In this document: one piece after another, positions 35,184 through 43,566 of the stretch
Position numbering within the stretch: the first letter of the stretch is position 1
Layout of the letters: each line of letters begins with the position of its first letter
Assembly: GCF_003426945.1 (NCBI RefSeq)
Contig: NZ_QURO01000004.1
Location: 744,001-808,000 of the forward strand
Direction: 5' to 3'
DNA: 64,000 bases
DNA from: Thermus sediminis
GTDB taxonomy: Bacteria; Deinococcota; Deinococci; Deinococcales; Thermaceae
Program-made: the position numbers and the translations under genes
Notes under the pieces: generated by a model
Told to the model about the DNA's origin: nothing
The model's database searches: none
What the model saw: the letters and a program-made list of their open reading frames with translations, nothing else

Positions 35184-36986
35184 CTACTCGGCGTACTGCA
35201 AACGGTACAAGGTGGCGTAGTACCCCCCCTTCTCCAGGAGGGCCTCGTGGCTCCCCTCCTCCAGAAGCCGCCCCTTGCGGAAGACCAGGATCCGGTCCAC
35301 CTGGCGGATGGTGGAGAGGCGGTGGGCGATGAGGATGGAGGTCCGCCCCTCCATGGCCTTTTGCAGGGCCTCCTGCAGCCTCCTCTCCGTCTCCGAGTCC
35401 ACGCTGGCCGTGGCCTCGTCCAGGATGAGGAGGACATCGGGGCTATGGAGGAGGGCCCGCACCAGGGCGAGAAGCTGCTTCTCCCCCGTGGAAAGCCCCG
35501 CCCCCCGCTCCCCCAGGAGGGTGTGGTAGCCCTGGGGCAGGTGGAGGATGGCCTCGTGCACCCCCAAGAACCGGGCCACCTCCACCACCCGCTCCTCGGG
35601 GACGGCGGGGTCAAAGAGGCGGAGGTTGTCCAGGACCGTGCCCGAGAAGAGGAAGGGGTCCTGGAGGACGAGGCCGATCCTGCGCCTCAGCTCCTCCTGG
35701 CGGTAGCTCCGCACGTCCTCCCCGTCTATGAGGACCTGGCCCCTTTGGGGATCGTAGAAGCGGGCGATGAGGCTCACCACGCTGGTCTTCCCCGCCCCCG
35801 TGGCCCCCACCAGGGCCACCTTCTCCCCGGGGCGGATGCGGAAGGAAACCCCCTTCAGCACCCAGTCCCCCTCCTTGGGCTCCACCCCCTTGGGGGTGTA
35901 GGCGAAGTAGACGTCCCGGAAGGCTACCTCCCCCCGGAAGCGGGGGATGGGCCTGGGGTCCTTGGGGTCCTCGAGCTCCTCCTCGGCATCCAGGACGCCG
36001 AAGATGCGCTCGGCGCTGGCCATGGCCCCCTGGAAGAGGTTGAACTTGTCCGAGAGGTCCTGGAGGGGCTGGAAGAGCTGGCGGGTGTAGTCCACGAAGG
36101 CCACGAGGAGGCCTAGGGTCACCATCCCCTGGACCACCTGCCCCCCGCCGTAGAAGAGGAGGCCCGCCACGGCCAGCTCCCCCAGGAAGCCCACCACGGG
36201 GAAGAAGAGGGCAAACCAGCGCACGATCTCCAACCAGGCCTGGAGGAGGTCCCGGCCCAGGCGGTCAAACTTGCCCTCCCGCTCCCCCTCCCTGACGAAG
36301 AGCTGGACCGTCTCCACCCCGGAGAGGTTCTCCTGCAGGGCGGCGTTCAGCCGGGCCAGGCGGAGGCGCATCTCCCGGTAGGCGGACCGCATGCCGTTGC
36401 GCACCCAGGCGGTGACCCAGAGGAGCACGGGGACCACGAGGAGGACCACCAGGGTGAGCTCGGGGCTCAGGACGAACATGAAGGCCAGGAGGCCCAGGAT
36501 GGTGAAGAGGTCGGCGATCACCCCCACGAGCCCCCCGGTGATGAACTGGTTGATGGCGTCCACGTCGGAGGTGGTCCGGGTCATGAGGCGGCCCACGGGG
36601 TTCTTGTCGTAGAAGCCCGGGTGGAGGCGCATGAACTTGGCGAAGAGGGCGCTCCTCAGGTCAAAGAGGACCCGCTGGCCCACCCACTGGATGAGGTAGG
36701 TCTGCCCGTAGGTGGCGGCGAAGTTGAGGGCCCGCACCAGGAGGAAGCCCAGGCTGACCCAAAGGAGGAGGGAAAGCCGCTCGGCGGGGGGCTTCTCCTC
36801 CGTGGGCACCAGGGCCCCGTCGATGGCCCACTTGAAGAAGAGGGGGGTGGCGGCGGCGGTGAGGGTGGTGAGGAGGAGGAAAAGGAGGGCCAGGGCTACC
36901 TGGGAGCGGTAGGGCCTGAGGTAAGCCAGGATCCGGGCAAAGAGAACCCGGTCAAAGGCCTTGGCGTAGGCGTCCTCCCCGCTCAC
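35184..36986 (-). CDS. tmrA: Heterodimeric ABC exporter subunit TmrA
   Basis: A 600-residue half-transporter: six membrane segments (about 25-320), then a nucleotide-binding domain with Walker A GATGAGKTS and Walker B LLILDEATASVD carrying the catalytic Glu near 524. Its own signature is degenerate, LSTGEKQ instead of LSGGQ. That combination matches TmrA of T. thermophilus, the TAP-like multidrug and peptide exporter. GTG 36986 overlaps the tmrB stop (GTGA). The ATP site with full catalytic function would pair this Walker B with the signature of TmrB. Confidence 0.92.
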   Translation of the reverse strand: MSGEDAYAKAFDRVLFARILAYLRPYRSQVALALLFLLLTTLTAAATPLFFKWAIDGALVPTEEKPPAERLSLLLWVSLGFLLVRALNFAATYGQTYLIQWVGQRVLFDLRSALFAKFMRLHPGFYDKNPVGRLMTRTTSDVDAINQFITGGLVGVIADLFTILGLLAFMFVLSPELTLVVLLVVPVLLWVTAWVRNGMRSAYREMRLRLARLNAALQENLSGVETVQLFVREGEREGKFDRLGRDLLQAWLEIVRWFALFFPVVGFLGELAVAGLLFYGGGQVVQGMVTLGLLVAFVDYTRQLFQPLQDLSDKFNLFQGAMASAERIFGVLDAEEELEDPKDPRPIPRFRGEVAFRDVYFAYTPKGVEPKEGDWVLKGVSFRIRPGEKVALVGATGAGKTSVVSLIARFYDPQRGQVLIDGEDVRSYRQEELRRRIGLVLQDPFLFSGTVLDNLRLFDPAVPEERVVEVARFLGVHEAILHLPQGYHTLLGERGAGLSTGEKQLLALVRALLHSPDVLLILDEATASVDSETERRLQEALQKAMEGRTSILIAHRLSTIRQVDRILVFRKGRLLEEGSHEALLEKGGYYATLYRLQYAE

Positions 36987-38716
36987 TCCTCCACCTCCAT
37001 GCGCTGGAGACGGTCCAGCTCGGCGTAGAGGCCCCCGGCCTCGAGGAGGCTCTCATGCGTCCCCTCCTCGGCGATCCTCCCCCCGTCCAGGACGATGATC
37101 CAGTCGGCGTGGCGCAGGGTGGCCGTGCGGTGGGAGATGAGGAAGGTGGTCTGGCGGCCCAAGACCCCCTTCAGCCCCTGGAGGATCCTGGCCTCGGTCT
37201 CGGCGTCCACGGCGCTTAGGGCGTCGTCCAGGATGAGGACCTTGGGCCCCTTGGCCAGGGCCCGGGCCAGGGCCACCCGCTGCCGCTGCCCCCCGGAAAG
37301 CGTGATCCCCCTCTCCCCCAGGACCGTCCCGTAGCCCTGGGGGAAGGAGAGGATCTCCTCGTGGATCCCGGCAAGCCGGGCCGCCCACTCCACCCTTTCC
37401 CTATGGGGCTCCTCCAGGCCGAAGGCGATGTTCTCCAGGAGGGTCTCGCTGAAGAGGAAGGGCTCCTGGGGGGCCACGCCCACCGCCTGGCGGAGGACCC
37501 TTAGGGGAATCCTCTTGGCGGGGTACCCCCCCACCCAGACCTCCCCCTCCGTGGGGTCCAGGAGCCTGGGGACTAGGGCGGCGAGGAGGCTCTTCCCCGA
37601 GCCCGTGCGCCCGGTGATCCCCAGGGTCATCCCCTCGGGGACGGTGAGGGTGATGTCCTTCAGGACCCACCGCTCCCCGAGCCTCAAGCCCACCCCCAGG
37701 AGGCGCACCTCCCCCGAGAGGTCCGCCACCGAAAGGGGCAGGGGGGCCTCGTCCCTGATCCTGGGCTCCTCGTCCAAAAGCTCCAGGAGGCGCCTTAGGC
37801 TGGTGAGGCCCCGCTGGTACATGGCCATCACCCAGCCCAGGCCCAGGATGGGCCAGGTGAGCTGGGCCAGGTAGGCGTTGAACTGGACCAGCTGGCCCAG
37901 GGTGAGCTCCCCCCGCACCACCATCCCGCCCCCCACCCAAAGGACGGTGAGGAAGGCGAAGCCCATGAGAAAGCCCAGGAGGGCCTGCATGGGCCCCTCC
38001 ACCCGGGCCAGGGCCAGGCTCCTCGCCACGTAGGCCCGGTTGAGGTCCTGGAAGCGGGCGAGCATCCGGCCCTCGAGGGCGTACCCCTTCACCACCCGGA
38101 TGCCGCTGAAGGCCTCCTGGGCCAGGGTGCTGATCCGGTCAAAGGCCTCCTGGGCCTCGCGGTAGCGGCAGTCGATGAGCCGCAGCAGGTAGAACATGGC
38201 GAGGGCGATGGTGGGGAGGATCAGGGTGAGGTAGAAGGCCAGCGAGGCGTTCACCGCGTACATGGAGAGGAAGGCCAGGAGGACCAGCACGGAGAGGCGG
38301 CTTCCCATCATGACCCCGGGGCCCACCATGTCCCGCACCGCGGAGAGGTCGGTGTTGAGGCGGTTCATCAGGTCCCCCACCCGGGTCCCCTGGTAGAAGC
38401 CCCGGTCCAGGCGGAGGAGGTGGCGGAAGAGGTCCTTCCTGAGGTCGTACTCCACCCGGCGGCTGGCCGCGACCGAAAGCCGGCGCATGTAGTAGGAGAG
38501 AAGGGCGGAAGCCCCGCCGGAGAGGAGGAGGAAGAGGGCGTAGCGCCCATAGTCCCCCCCCTCGCCTATGGCGTCCACCGCCAGCCGCAGGAAGTAGGGG
38601 CTTAGGACGAAGAAGGAGATGGAAAGGAGCCCAGCCCCCACCCCCAGGAGGTAGGGCTTTCGGTAGGGGGCCAGGTAGGGGAGGAGGCGGGCCAGGGGGG
38701 CTGACCGCTCGGTCAT
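36983..38716 (-). CDS. tmrB: Heterodimeric ABC exporter subunit TmrB
   Basis: A 577-residue partner of TmrA. The membrane domain is followed by Walker A GRTGSGKSL, a canonical signature TLSGGQRQRVALARAL and Walker B VLILDDALSAVD, where Asp replaces the catalytic Glu (about residue 498). This is the complementary asymmetry expected for TmrB. The frame is open for hundreds of bases upstream, but the ATG at 38716 begins just before the first membrane segment and has TAGACT 7 nt upstream with GGAAGG between. It is co-transcribed with tmrA and folC. Confidence 0.92.
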   Translation of the reverse strand: MTERSAPLARLLPYLAPYRKPYLLGVGAGLLSISFFVLSPYFLRLAVDAIGEGGDYGRYALFLLLSGGASALLSYYMRRLSVAASRRVEYDLRKDLFRHLLRLDRGFYQGTRVGDLMNRLNTDLSAVRDMVGPGVMMGSRLSVLVLLAFLSMYAVNASLAFYLTLILPTIALAMFYLLRLIDCRYREAQEAFDRISTLAQEAFSGIRVVKGYALEGRMLARFQDLNRAYVARSLALARVEGPMQALLGFLMGFAFLTVLWVGGGMVVRGELTLGQLVQFNAYLAQLTWPILGLGWVMAMYQRGLTSLRRLLELLDEEPRIRDEAPLPLSVADLSGEVRLLGVGLRLGERWVLKDITLTVPEGMTLGITGRTGSGKSLLAALVPRLLDPTEGEVWVGGYPAKRIPLRVLRQAVGVAPQEPFLFSETLLENIAFGLEEPHRERVEWAARLAGIHEEILSFPQGYGTVLGERGITLSGGQRQRVALARALAKGPKVLILDDALSAVDAETEARILQGLKGVLGRQTTFLISHRTATLRHADWIIVLDGGRIAEEGTHESLLEAGGLYAELDRLQRMEVEE

Positions 38717-38741
38717 ACCTTCCAGTCTACCCCTTCCCCGA

Positions 38742-38759
38742 CCACCCGTAAGGGGGTGG
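38742..38759. other. Small hairpin upstream of tmrB, followed by GGGTCC repeats
   Basis: CCACCC and GGGTGG enclose a 6-nt loop. GGGTCC then recurs at 38765, 38773 and 38783. These lie between the tmrB start and the HgdB-like stop and could be a terminator or an operator region. Confidence 0.35.
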
Positions 38760-38796
38760 ACGCTGGGTCCCGGGGTCCCTAGGGGTCCACTGTGGC

Positions 38797-39627
38797 CTAG
38801 ACCCCCATCTCCCGCCTCAGGGCCCCAAGCTCCTCCCCCCAGTCCTCCCCTAGGGTGAGGAGGCGGTAGGGCTTGGAAAGCCTCCTCGCCGCCCGCCTCA
38901 GGACCCCAGGGATGGGGGGGCAGGCGTAGGAGACCACGAGGAGGAGGCCTTTCACCTGGCCCAGGCGGTGGAGGTAGTGGACCATGCCGAGGAGCTCCCG
39001 GTCCGTGGGGAGGTCCATGGGGAGGAGCCTTTCCCCCTCTTCCCTGAGGCGCTCCGGGGGCAGGTCGGGGAAGTGGGGGAGGAGGCCCACCTGGGCCAGG
39101 GCCTCCCGCACCCGCTCCCGGAAGCCCTCCTCCTCCAAGAGGTAGGGCTGGGCCACCACGCCCACGCTCCCCCCTAGGGTCTTCGGGGGGGGTGGGGGCT
39201 TGAGGAGGCTTTTGGTCTGGTCCAGGGCCCGGCCCACCCGCATGGGGTTTTGCGTGAGGATCTGCCCCACCTCCCCCGCCCGGCCCAGGACCTTCTCGGA
39301 GAGGGCCGCGGGCACCTTCAGGACCGGGGGAAGCCCGGGGTAGTAGCGCCGCAGGGTGGCCTCGAGGTCCAGAAGCCAAGGGCACTGCCCCCCGCCCCGC
39401 TGGGAGTCCACCCCGCCCTGGAGGTCGGGGAGGAGGAGGTAGTCCACCCCCTGGGCCTTCAGGGCCTCCACCTGGGCCAAAAGGGCCTGGACCGGGAGGC
39501 AGTAGGGCTGGCGGAGGTCCGGCGGGGCCTCCGCCCGGACCACCTCCACCCCCAGGGCCTTCAGGTAGGCCTCCCAGAAGCCCAGGTACCGCCGGGAGAG
39601 GAAGCCCTCCAGAACCCCTACCCGCAT
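38797..39627 (-). CDS. HgdB/DUF2229-like protein (2-hydroxyacyl-CoA dehydratase relative)
   Basis: A 276-residue protein starting MRVGVLEGFLSRRYLGFWEA. The opening strand, the LGVEVVRAE segment, PYCLPVQALLAQVEAL and GVDYLLLPDL resemble the N-terminal domain of DUF2229/HgdB proteins, where a G-x-PR-x-L motif and a Cys precede the lid helix. The later LLLVVSYACPPIPGVLRRAA matches their second domain. It is short, and I see only a few of the cluster-ligand cysteines, so dehydratase activity is doubtful. It starts 5 bp after the M20 gene and so belongs to that operon. Confidence 0.5.
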   Translation of the reverse strand: MRVGVLEGFLSRRYLGFWEAYLKALGVEVVRAEAPPDLRQPYCLPVQALLAQVEALKAQGVDYLLLPDLQGGVDSQRGGGQCPWLLDLEATLRRYYPGLPPVLKVPAALSEKVLGRAGEVGQILTQNPMRVGRALDQTKSLLKPPPPPKTLGGSVGVVAQPYLLEEEGFRERVREALAQVGLLPHFPDLPPERLREEGERLLPMDLPTDRELLGMVHYLHRLGQVKGLLLVVSYACPPIPGVLRRAARRLSKPYRLLTLGEDWGEELGALRREMGV

Positions 39628-39632
39628 ACGCC

Positions 39633-40622
39633 CTATCCTACGCCAAGGGCCTTGAGGAGGGCCAGGAGGGCCCTCCTCCCCTCCACGAGGCTTTGCGGCA
39701 GGACCCACTCCTCCTCGGTGTGGGCCCCACCCCCCCGGTAGACCCCCAGGGCCAGGGCGGGGATCCCCCGCTCCACCGCGGCGCCGGCGTCCGTGGAGCC
39801 CGCCTGGAACTGGGGCTTCTCCCCGATGCTCCTGAGGGCCTCCTCGGCCGCACGCCTCAAGGCCTCCGTGGCCGTGTTCCCGGCGGGCCTCCTGCCCAGG
39901 ACCTCCAGGACAAGCTCCACCCGGTGCCGCCTGGCCACCTCCTGGAGGAGGCCCTGAGCCTGGGCAAAGAGGCGGTCCATGTGGGGGGCCTCTAGGGCCC
40001 GGACCTCCAGGAGGGCCGAGGCCTCCTGGGGGATGGCGTTCACCGCCTCGCCCCCTTTTAGGCCGCTGGCGTTTAGGCTCGCCTCCTTTTCCCCCAGGAG
40101 GAGGGAGTGGAGGGCGGCAAGCCCCTCGGCCAGGGCGAAGACGGGGTTCGGCGTCCCCCTGTCCCCCCAGGCGTGCCCCCCAGGGCCCAGGAGGCGCACC
40201 CGAAAGCGCACCGAGCCCAGGGCCCGGTCCACCACCCCGGGGAGGTACCCGTCCACGGCCACCACCACCTCGGGTTCCAGGGCCGCCACCAGGGCCCTCG
40301 CCCCCCTCAGGTTCCCCAGGCCCTCCTCCCCCACGGTGAAGCCCCGCACCACCCCGGGGATCTCCGGCAGGGAGAGGAGGACGGCCACCCCGCTGGTGTT
40401 GTCCCCCACCCCGGGGCCGTAGAGCCGCTCCCCGGACCGCCTAGGGGAAACGGGTGGCAAGACGGTGTCCAGGTGGGCCAGGAGGAGGACCCTCCCCTCC
40501 CCGGCGAAGACGTTGCCCACCCCGTCCCTCCGGGCCCCGGGGAGGCGCCCGGCCACGAAGGCCCCCCGGGCCTCCTCCCCCGCGATGGGGGCGAGCTCCA
40601 GGAGCAGGCGGATGGGGTCCAC
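39633..40622 (-). CDS. M20-family metallopeptidase/deacylase
   Basis: A 329-residue zinc hydrolase of the M20/M28-like clan. Zinc ligands and catalytic residues are visible in LAHLDTV (His50, Asp52), GVGDNTSG (Asp74), VGEEGLGN (Glu99, Glu100) and GGAHTEEEW near the C-terminus. The inserted dimerisation domain lies between about 140 and 240. It could be a small peptidase or an acyl-lysine deacylase; the LysK branch of lysine biosynthesis is a possibility, but no lys genes are nearby. GTG 40622 overlaps the stop of the upstream response regulator by one base. Confidence 0.8.
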   Translation of the reverse strand: MDPIRLLLELAPIAGEEARGAFVAGRLPGARRDGVGNVFAGEGRVLLLAHLDTVLPPVSPRRSGERLYGPGVGDNTSGVAVLLSLPEIPGVVRGFTVGEEGLGNLRGARALVAALEPEVVVAVDGYLPGVVDRALGSVRFRVRLLGPGGHAWGDRGTPNPVFALAEGLAALHSLLLGEKEASLNASGLKGGEAVNAIPQEASALLEVRALEAPHMDRLFAQAQGLLQEVARRHRVELVLEVLGRRPAGNTATEALRRAAEEALRSIGEKPQFQAGSTDAGAAVERGIPALALGVYRGGGAHTEEEWVLPQSLVEGRRALLALLKALGVG

Positions 40623-41275
40623 TACTCTTCCGGCTCAGGCTGGGCCAGGCCCTCCCGGATGGCGTAGAGGGCGGCCTGGGTGCGGTTGTTCAGGTGGAGC
40701 TTCTGGAAGATCTCGGAAAGGCGGTTGCGCACCGTCTTCTCCGAAAGCTGGAGCTCGGCGGCGATCTCCAGGTTGGTGTACCCCTGGGCCACCAGCTTGA
40801 GGATCTGGATCTCCCGCTCGGAGAGCTCCGCGTGCAGGGGGGCGCTGGCCTCCCTCTTGGCCCGGAAGTCCCGGATGATGCGCCCGGCGAGCTCCGCGTC
40901 CAGGAGGACCTCCCCGGCGTAGACCTGGCGGATGGCCTCAATGAGCTCCTTGGCGTCCGTGTCCTTCAGGAGGTACCCCCTGGCCCCCGCCTTCACCGCC
41001 TCAAAGACGTAGGCATCCTGGCGGTACATGGTCAAGATGATGACCTTGGCCTGGGGCCACTCCTGGAGGATGGCCTGGGTGGCCTGCACCCCGTCCAGGC
41101 CCGGCATCTGGATGTCCATGAGGATCACGTCGGGCTTGGCCTCGAGGACGTGCCTTAAGGCCTCCCAGCCGTCCTTGGCCTCCCCCACCACCCGGAAGTC
41201 CCCCTCGGCCTCTAAGAGGCTCCTCAGCCCCTGCCGGAAGAGGGCGTGGTCGTCCGCTAACACGATGCGAATCAC
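40622..41275 (-). CDS. Response regulator, NarL/FixJ family, without a linked kinase
   Basis: A 217-residue regulator. The receiver domain has Asp8-Asp9, the phosphoacceptor Asp54 in ILMDIQMPG and Lys104 in LLKDTD. The LuxR-type helix-turn-helix is [19 protein letters not shown] continuing to about 205. No histidine kinase gene is adjacent, so its partner is elsewhere. GTG 41275 follows TAAGAT by 6 nt, a leaderless arrangement. It heads the minus-strand group with the M20 and HgdB-like genes. Confidence 0.9.
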   Translation of the reverse strand: MIRIVLADDHALFRQGLRSLLEAEGDFRVVGEAKDGWEALRHVLEAKPDVILMDIQMPGLDGVQATQAILQEWPQAKVIILTMYRQDAYVFEAVKAGARGYLLKDTDAKELIEAIRQVYAGEVLLDAELAGRIIRDFRAKREASAPLHAELSEREIQILKLVAQGYTNLEIAAELQLSEKTVRNRLSEIFQKLHLNNRTQAALYAIREGLAQPEPEE

Positions 41276-41281
41276 TTCCCC

Positions 41282-41311
41282 ATCTTAGCGCCAAGGCCCT
41301 CGGGGTAGGGT
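41282..41311. promoter_or_regulatory. Back-to-back leaderless -10 hexamers
   Basis: TAAGAT on the minus strand (41287-41282) ends 6 nt before GTG 41275. TAGGGT on the plus strand (41306-41311) ends 6 nt before ATG 41318. The 42-bp gap thus holds two divergent promoters, each with no room for a 5' leader. Confidence 0.45.
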
Positions 41312-41317
41312 AAGGGG

Positions 41318-42538
41318 ATGAGGGTTCTCGTGGAGAAGCTCGTCCCCGGGGGGTACGGCCTGGCCCGCACGGCGGAGGGGGCGGTTTTGGTCAAGGGGGG
41401 GCTTCCCGGGGAGGAGGTGGAGGGAAGGCCCGTGCGCCGCAGGGGGACCCTCTTCCTAGAGGACGCCGCGGTCCTCAAGCCCCGCCCCGACCGCTACCCC
41501 CACCCTTTGCCCCCTTCGGCCGACCTCCCCCTCCGCTACGAGGCCCAGCTTCCCCTAAAGGAGGCCCTGGTGGCCGAGGCCCTGGAGCGCCTCGCCAAGC
41601 TCCCTTTCCCCCTGAGCCCCATCCGCCCCTCGCCCAGGGCCCTGGGCTACCGCACCGCCGCCCAGTACGCCCGCCACCCCTTGGGGGGGCTGGCCTACCG
41701 CCTTCCGGAAAGCCAAAGGCTCGTCCGGGTGGAGGAGGACCCCCTCCTGGCCGAGCCCTTGGCCTGGGCCCTGGGGGTCCTTAAGGCCTGGCCCCTTCCC
41801 GTGGAGGAGGTGGCCTTAAGGGGAAGCTTCCTGGAGGGCAGGGTCCTCCTCGGGCTCATCGGGGGCTCCCCGGAGGCCCTGAAAAGGCCCGCCAAGGCCC
41901 TGGTCCAGGAGGGCTTCGCCGGGGTGGTCTGGGCCGAGCCCTCCCCCAGGGGGCGCTTCCGCGGCCGGGTCCGCCCCCTCCACGGGGAGGCCGCCCTCCT
42001 CGAGGCCTTCGGCCCCCTCACGGCCACGGTGAGCGTGGCGGGCTTCGCCCAAGTGAACCCCCTGGCGGCGGGCCTCCTCCTGGATGAGGCCCGGGACCTG
42101 GCCCAAGGGGGCGGAAGGGCCCTGGAGCTCTATGCGGGCTCGGGCCTCCTCTCCCTCCTCCTCGCCCCCAAGTTCAACGAGGTGGTGGCCATTGAGATCA
42201 GCAAGGAGGCGGTGGGGCGGGGGGAACGGGACCGGGCGCGGCTTGGGGTGGAAAACGTCCGCTTCCACCGGGGGGACGCCCGGGAGGCCCCTCGCTTCGG
42301 GGCCTTTGACCTGGTGGTCCTGGATCCCCCCAGGGCCGGCCTTTCCCCCGAGGTGCGGGCCTACCTCCTCCAAAGCCGCCCCAAGGCCATCCTCTACATC
42401 GCCTGCGACCCCGCCACCTGGGCCCGGGACGTGGGGGAGCTCAGCAAGGGAGGCTACGTTCTGGCCTTCGCCCGGCCCTACGACTTCTTCCCCTTCACCC
42501 ACCACGTGGAGGTCCTCTCCCTCCTAAGGCTAGGGTAG
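41318..42538 (+). CDS. TrmA/RlmD-family RNA (uracil-5)-methyltransferase
   Basis: A 406-residue SAM-dependent methyltransferase. An N-terminal TRAM-like RNA-binding domain ([14 protein letters not shown]) is followed by a central domain and the methyltransferase core with [25 protein letters not shown], the catalytic Cys363 in [12 protein letters not shown] and a C-terminal HHVEVLSLL. In RlmD-type enzymes a CxxxCxxC iron-sulfur motif precedes the central domain. The equivalent stretch here ([16 protein letters not shown]) has no cysteines, so this is a cluster-less variant. Whether it acts on 23S rRNA or tRNA is not decided by sequence. Confidence 0.85.
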   Translation: MRVLVEKLVPGGYGLARTAEGAVLVKGGLPGEEVEGRPVRRRGTLFLEDAAVLKPRPDRYPHPLPPSADLPLRYEAQLPLKEALVAEALERLAKLPFPLSPIRPSPRALGYRTAAQYARHPLGGLAYRLPESQRLVRVEEDPLLAEPLAWALGVLKAWPLPVEEVALRGSFLEGRVLLGLIGGSPEALKRPAKALVQEGFAGVVWAEPSPRGRFRGRVRPLHGEAALLEAFGPLTATVSVAGFAQVNPLAAGLLLDEARDLAQGGGRALELYAGSGLLSLLLAPKFNEVVAIEISKEAVGRGERDRARLGVENVRFHRGDAREAPRFGAFDLVVLDPPRAGLSPEVRAYLLQSRPKAILYIACDPATWARDVGELSKGGYVLAFARPYDFFPFTHHVEVLSLLRLG

Positions 42539-42619
42539 GGGGTCTCCCCGGGGGCCACCACGTGGGTCTGGGCCAGGGCCAAAAGGCGCATGGGCGTATC
42601 CTAGGGGAAAGGAGCCCCT

Positions 42620-43060
42620 ATGGTCCTGGTCCTAAACGGCCCCAACCTGAACCTCCTGGGCAAGCGGGAGCCGGAGCTTTACGGCAGGACGACCCTGGAG
42701 GAGCTCGAGGCCCTCTGCGAGACCTGGGGGGCGGAGCTTGGGCTTGGCGTGGTCTTCCGCCAGAGCAACTACGAGGGCCAGCTCATAGACTGGATCCAGC
42801 AGGCCCACGGGGAGGGCTTCTTGGCCATCGTCCTGAACCCGGGAGCCCTCACCCACTACTCCTACGCCCTTCTGGACGCCATCCGGGCCCAGCCCCTTCC
42901 CGTAGTGGAGGTCCACCTCACCAACCTCCACGCCCGAGAACCCTTCCGAAAGCACTCCGTCACCGCCCCCGCCTGCCGGGGAATCGTCTCCGGCTTCGGC
43001 CCCCTCTCCTACAAGCTGGCCTTGGTGTACCTGGCCGAGGTCCTGGAGGTGGGAGGTTAG
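42620..43060 (+). CDS. aroQ: 3-dehydroquinate dehydratase, type II
   Basis: Third step of the shikimate pathway, by the dodecameric type II enzyme; 146 residues. GPNLNLLGKREPELYG (about 7-22) carries the lid Arg and catalytic Tyr, NPGALTHYSYALLDA holds the conserved Asn, and EVHLTNLHAREPFRKHS supplies the catalytic His and anion-binding residues. AAAGGAG (42608-42614) precedes ATG 42620, with TATCCT upstream as a possible -10. The neighbouring cupin gene begins 2 bp after the stop. Confidence 0.95.
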   Translation: MVLVLNGPNLNLLGKREPELYGRTTLEELEALCETWGAELGLGVVFRQSNYEGQLIDWIQQAHGEGFLAIVLNPGALTHYSYALLDAIRAQPLPVVEVHLTNLHAREPFRKHSVTAPACRGIVSGFGPLSYKLALVYLAEVLEVGG

Positions 43061-43062
43061 GG

Positions 43063-43488
43063 ATGGAGATCCATCGCCTGAGGAAAACCGAAGGGGGCGC
43101 CTCAGGCTGGTTCTCGGGGCAAGTGTACCTGGAGGTGCTGGTGCCAGCGAGGCCCGAGGGGGAAAGCCTCTTCCTGGTGCGCTTCGCCCCCAGGGGCCGC
43201 ACGGCCTGGCACACCCACCCCCAGGGCCAGGTGCTCTACGTGGCGGAAGGGGTGGGTCTGGCGCAAAGCCGGGGGGCGAGGGCCCAGCTCCTCCTGCCGG
43301 GGGACATGGTGGTCTTCGCCCCCGGGGAGGAGCACTGGCACGGGGCCCTTCCGGACCGCTTCATGGCCCACCTGGCCCTGCAGAAGGCCGACGGGGAGGG
43401 CAAGACCGCCTACTGGGGGGAAGAGGTGGCGGAGGAGGCCTACCTGGAGGCGGCCCGGGAGGCCCTCGAGGCCACCCCACTTCTTTAG
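43063..43488 (+). CDS. Cupin-domain protein
   Basis: A small beta-barrel protein of 141 residues. The metal-binding motif 1 appears as TAWHTHPQGQVLYV (about 45-58) and motif 2 as LLPGDMVVFAPGEEHWHG (about 75-92), giving three or four His/Glu ligands. The pattern is typical of the carboxymuconolactone-decarboxylase-associated cupins that bind Ni, Mn or Fe. The function is not readable. The frame is open upstream, but ATG 43063 has GGAGGT at good spacing and follows aroQ directly, so I chose it. Confidence 0.8.
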   Translation: MEIHRLRKTEGGASGWFSGQVYLEVLVPARPEGESLFLVRFAPRGRTAWHTHPQGQVLYVAEGVGLAQSRGARAQLLLPGDMVVFAPGEEHWHGALPDRFMAHLALQKADGEGKTAYWGEEVAEEAYLEAAREALEATPLL

Positions 43489-43523
43489 AATCCCACCCAC
43501 TATAGCCCCGTCTCCCAGGGGTG

Positions 43524-43532
43524 TGCTATACT
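43524..43532 (+). promoter_or_regulatory. Extended -10 promoter of gyrA
   Basis: TGCTATACT combines the TGN extension with TATACT (43527-43532). No recognisable -35 lies 17 bp upstream. The leader of about 28 nt holds a hairpin (43540-43553) and AGGAGC before ATG 43567. Confidence 0.6.
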
Positions 43533-43539
43533 GAGAGGT

Positions 43540-43553
43540 GGCGTCTAAACGCC
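43540..43553 (+). promoter_or_regulatory. Small hairpin in the gyrA leader
   Basis: GGCGT-CTAA-ACGCC is a perfect 5-bp stem with a tetraloop just upstream of the ribosome-binding site. As DNA it would sit at the start of the transcribed region. Confidence 0.4.
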
Positions 43554-43566
43554 CTTTAGGAGCGCT

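Noticed and set aside
38717-39385. N-terminal extension of the tmrB frame
   Set aside because: The extension is Pro/Gly-rich low-complexity translation lying over the HgdB-like gene in another frame; ATG 38716 fits TmrB length and promoter.
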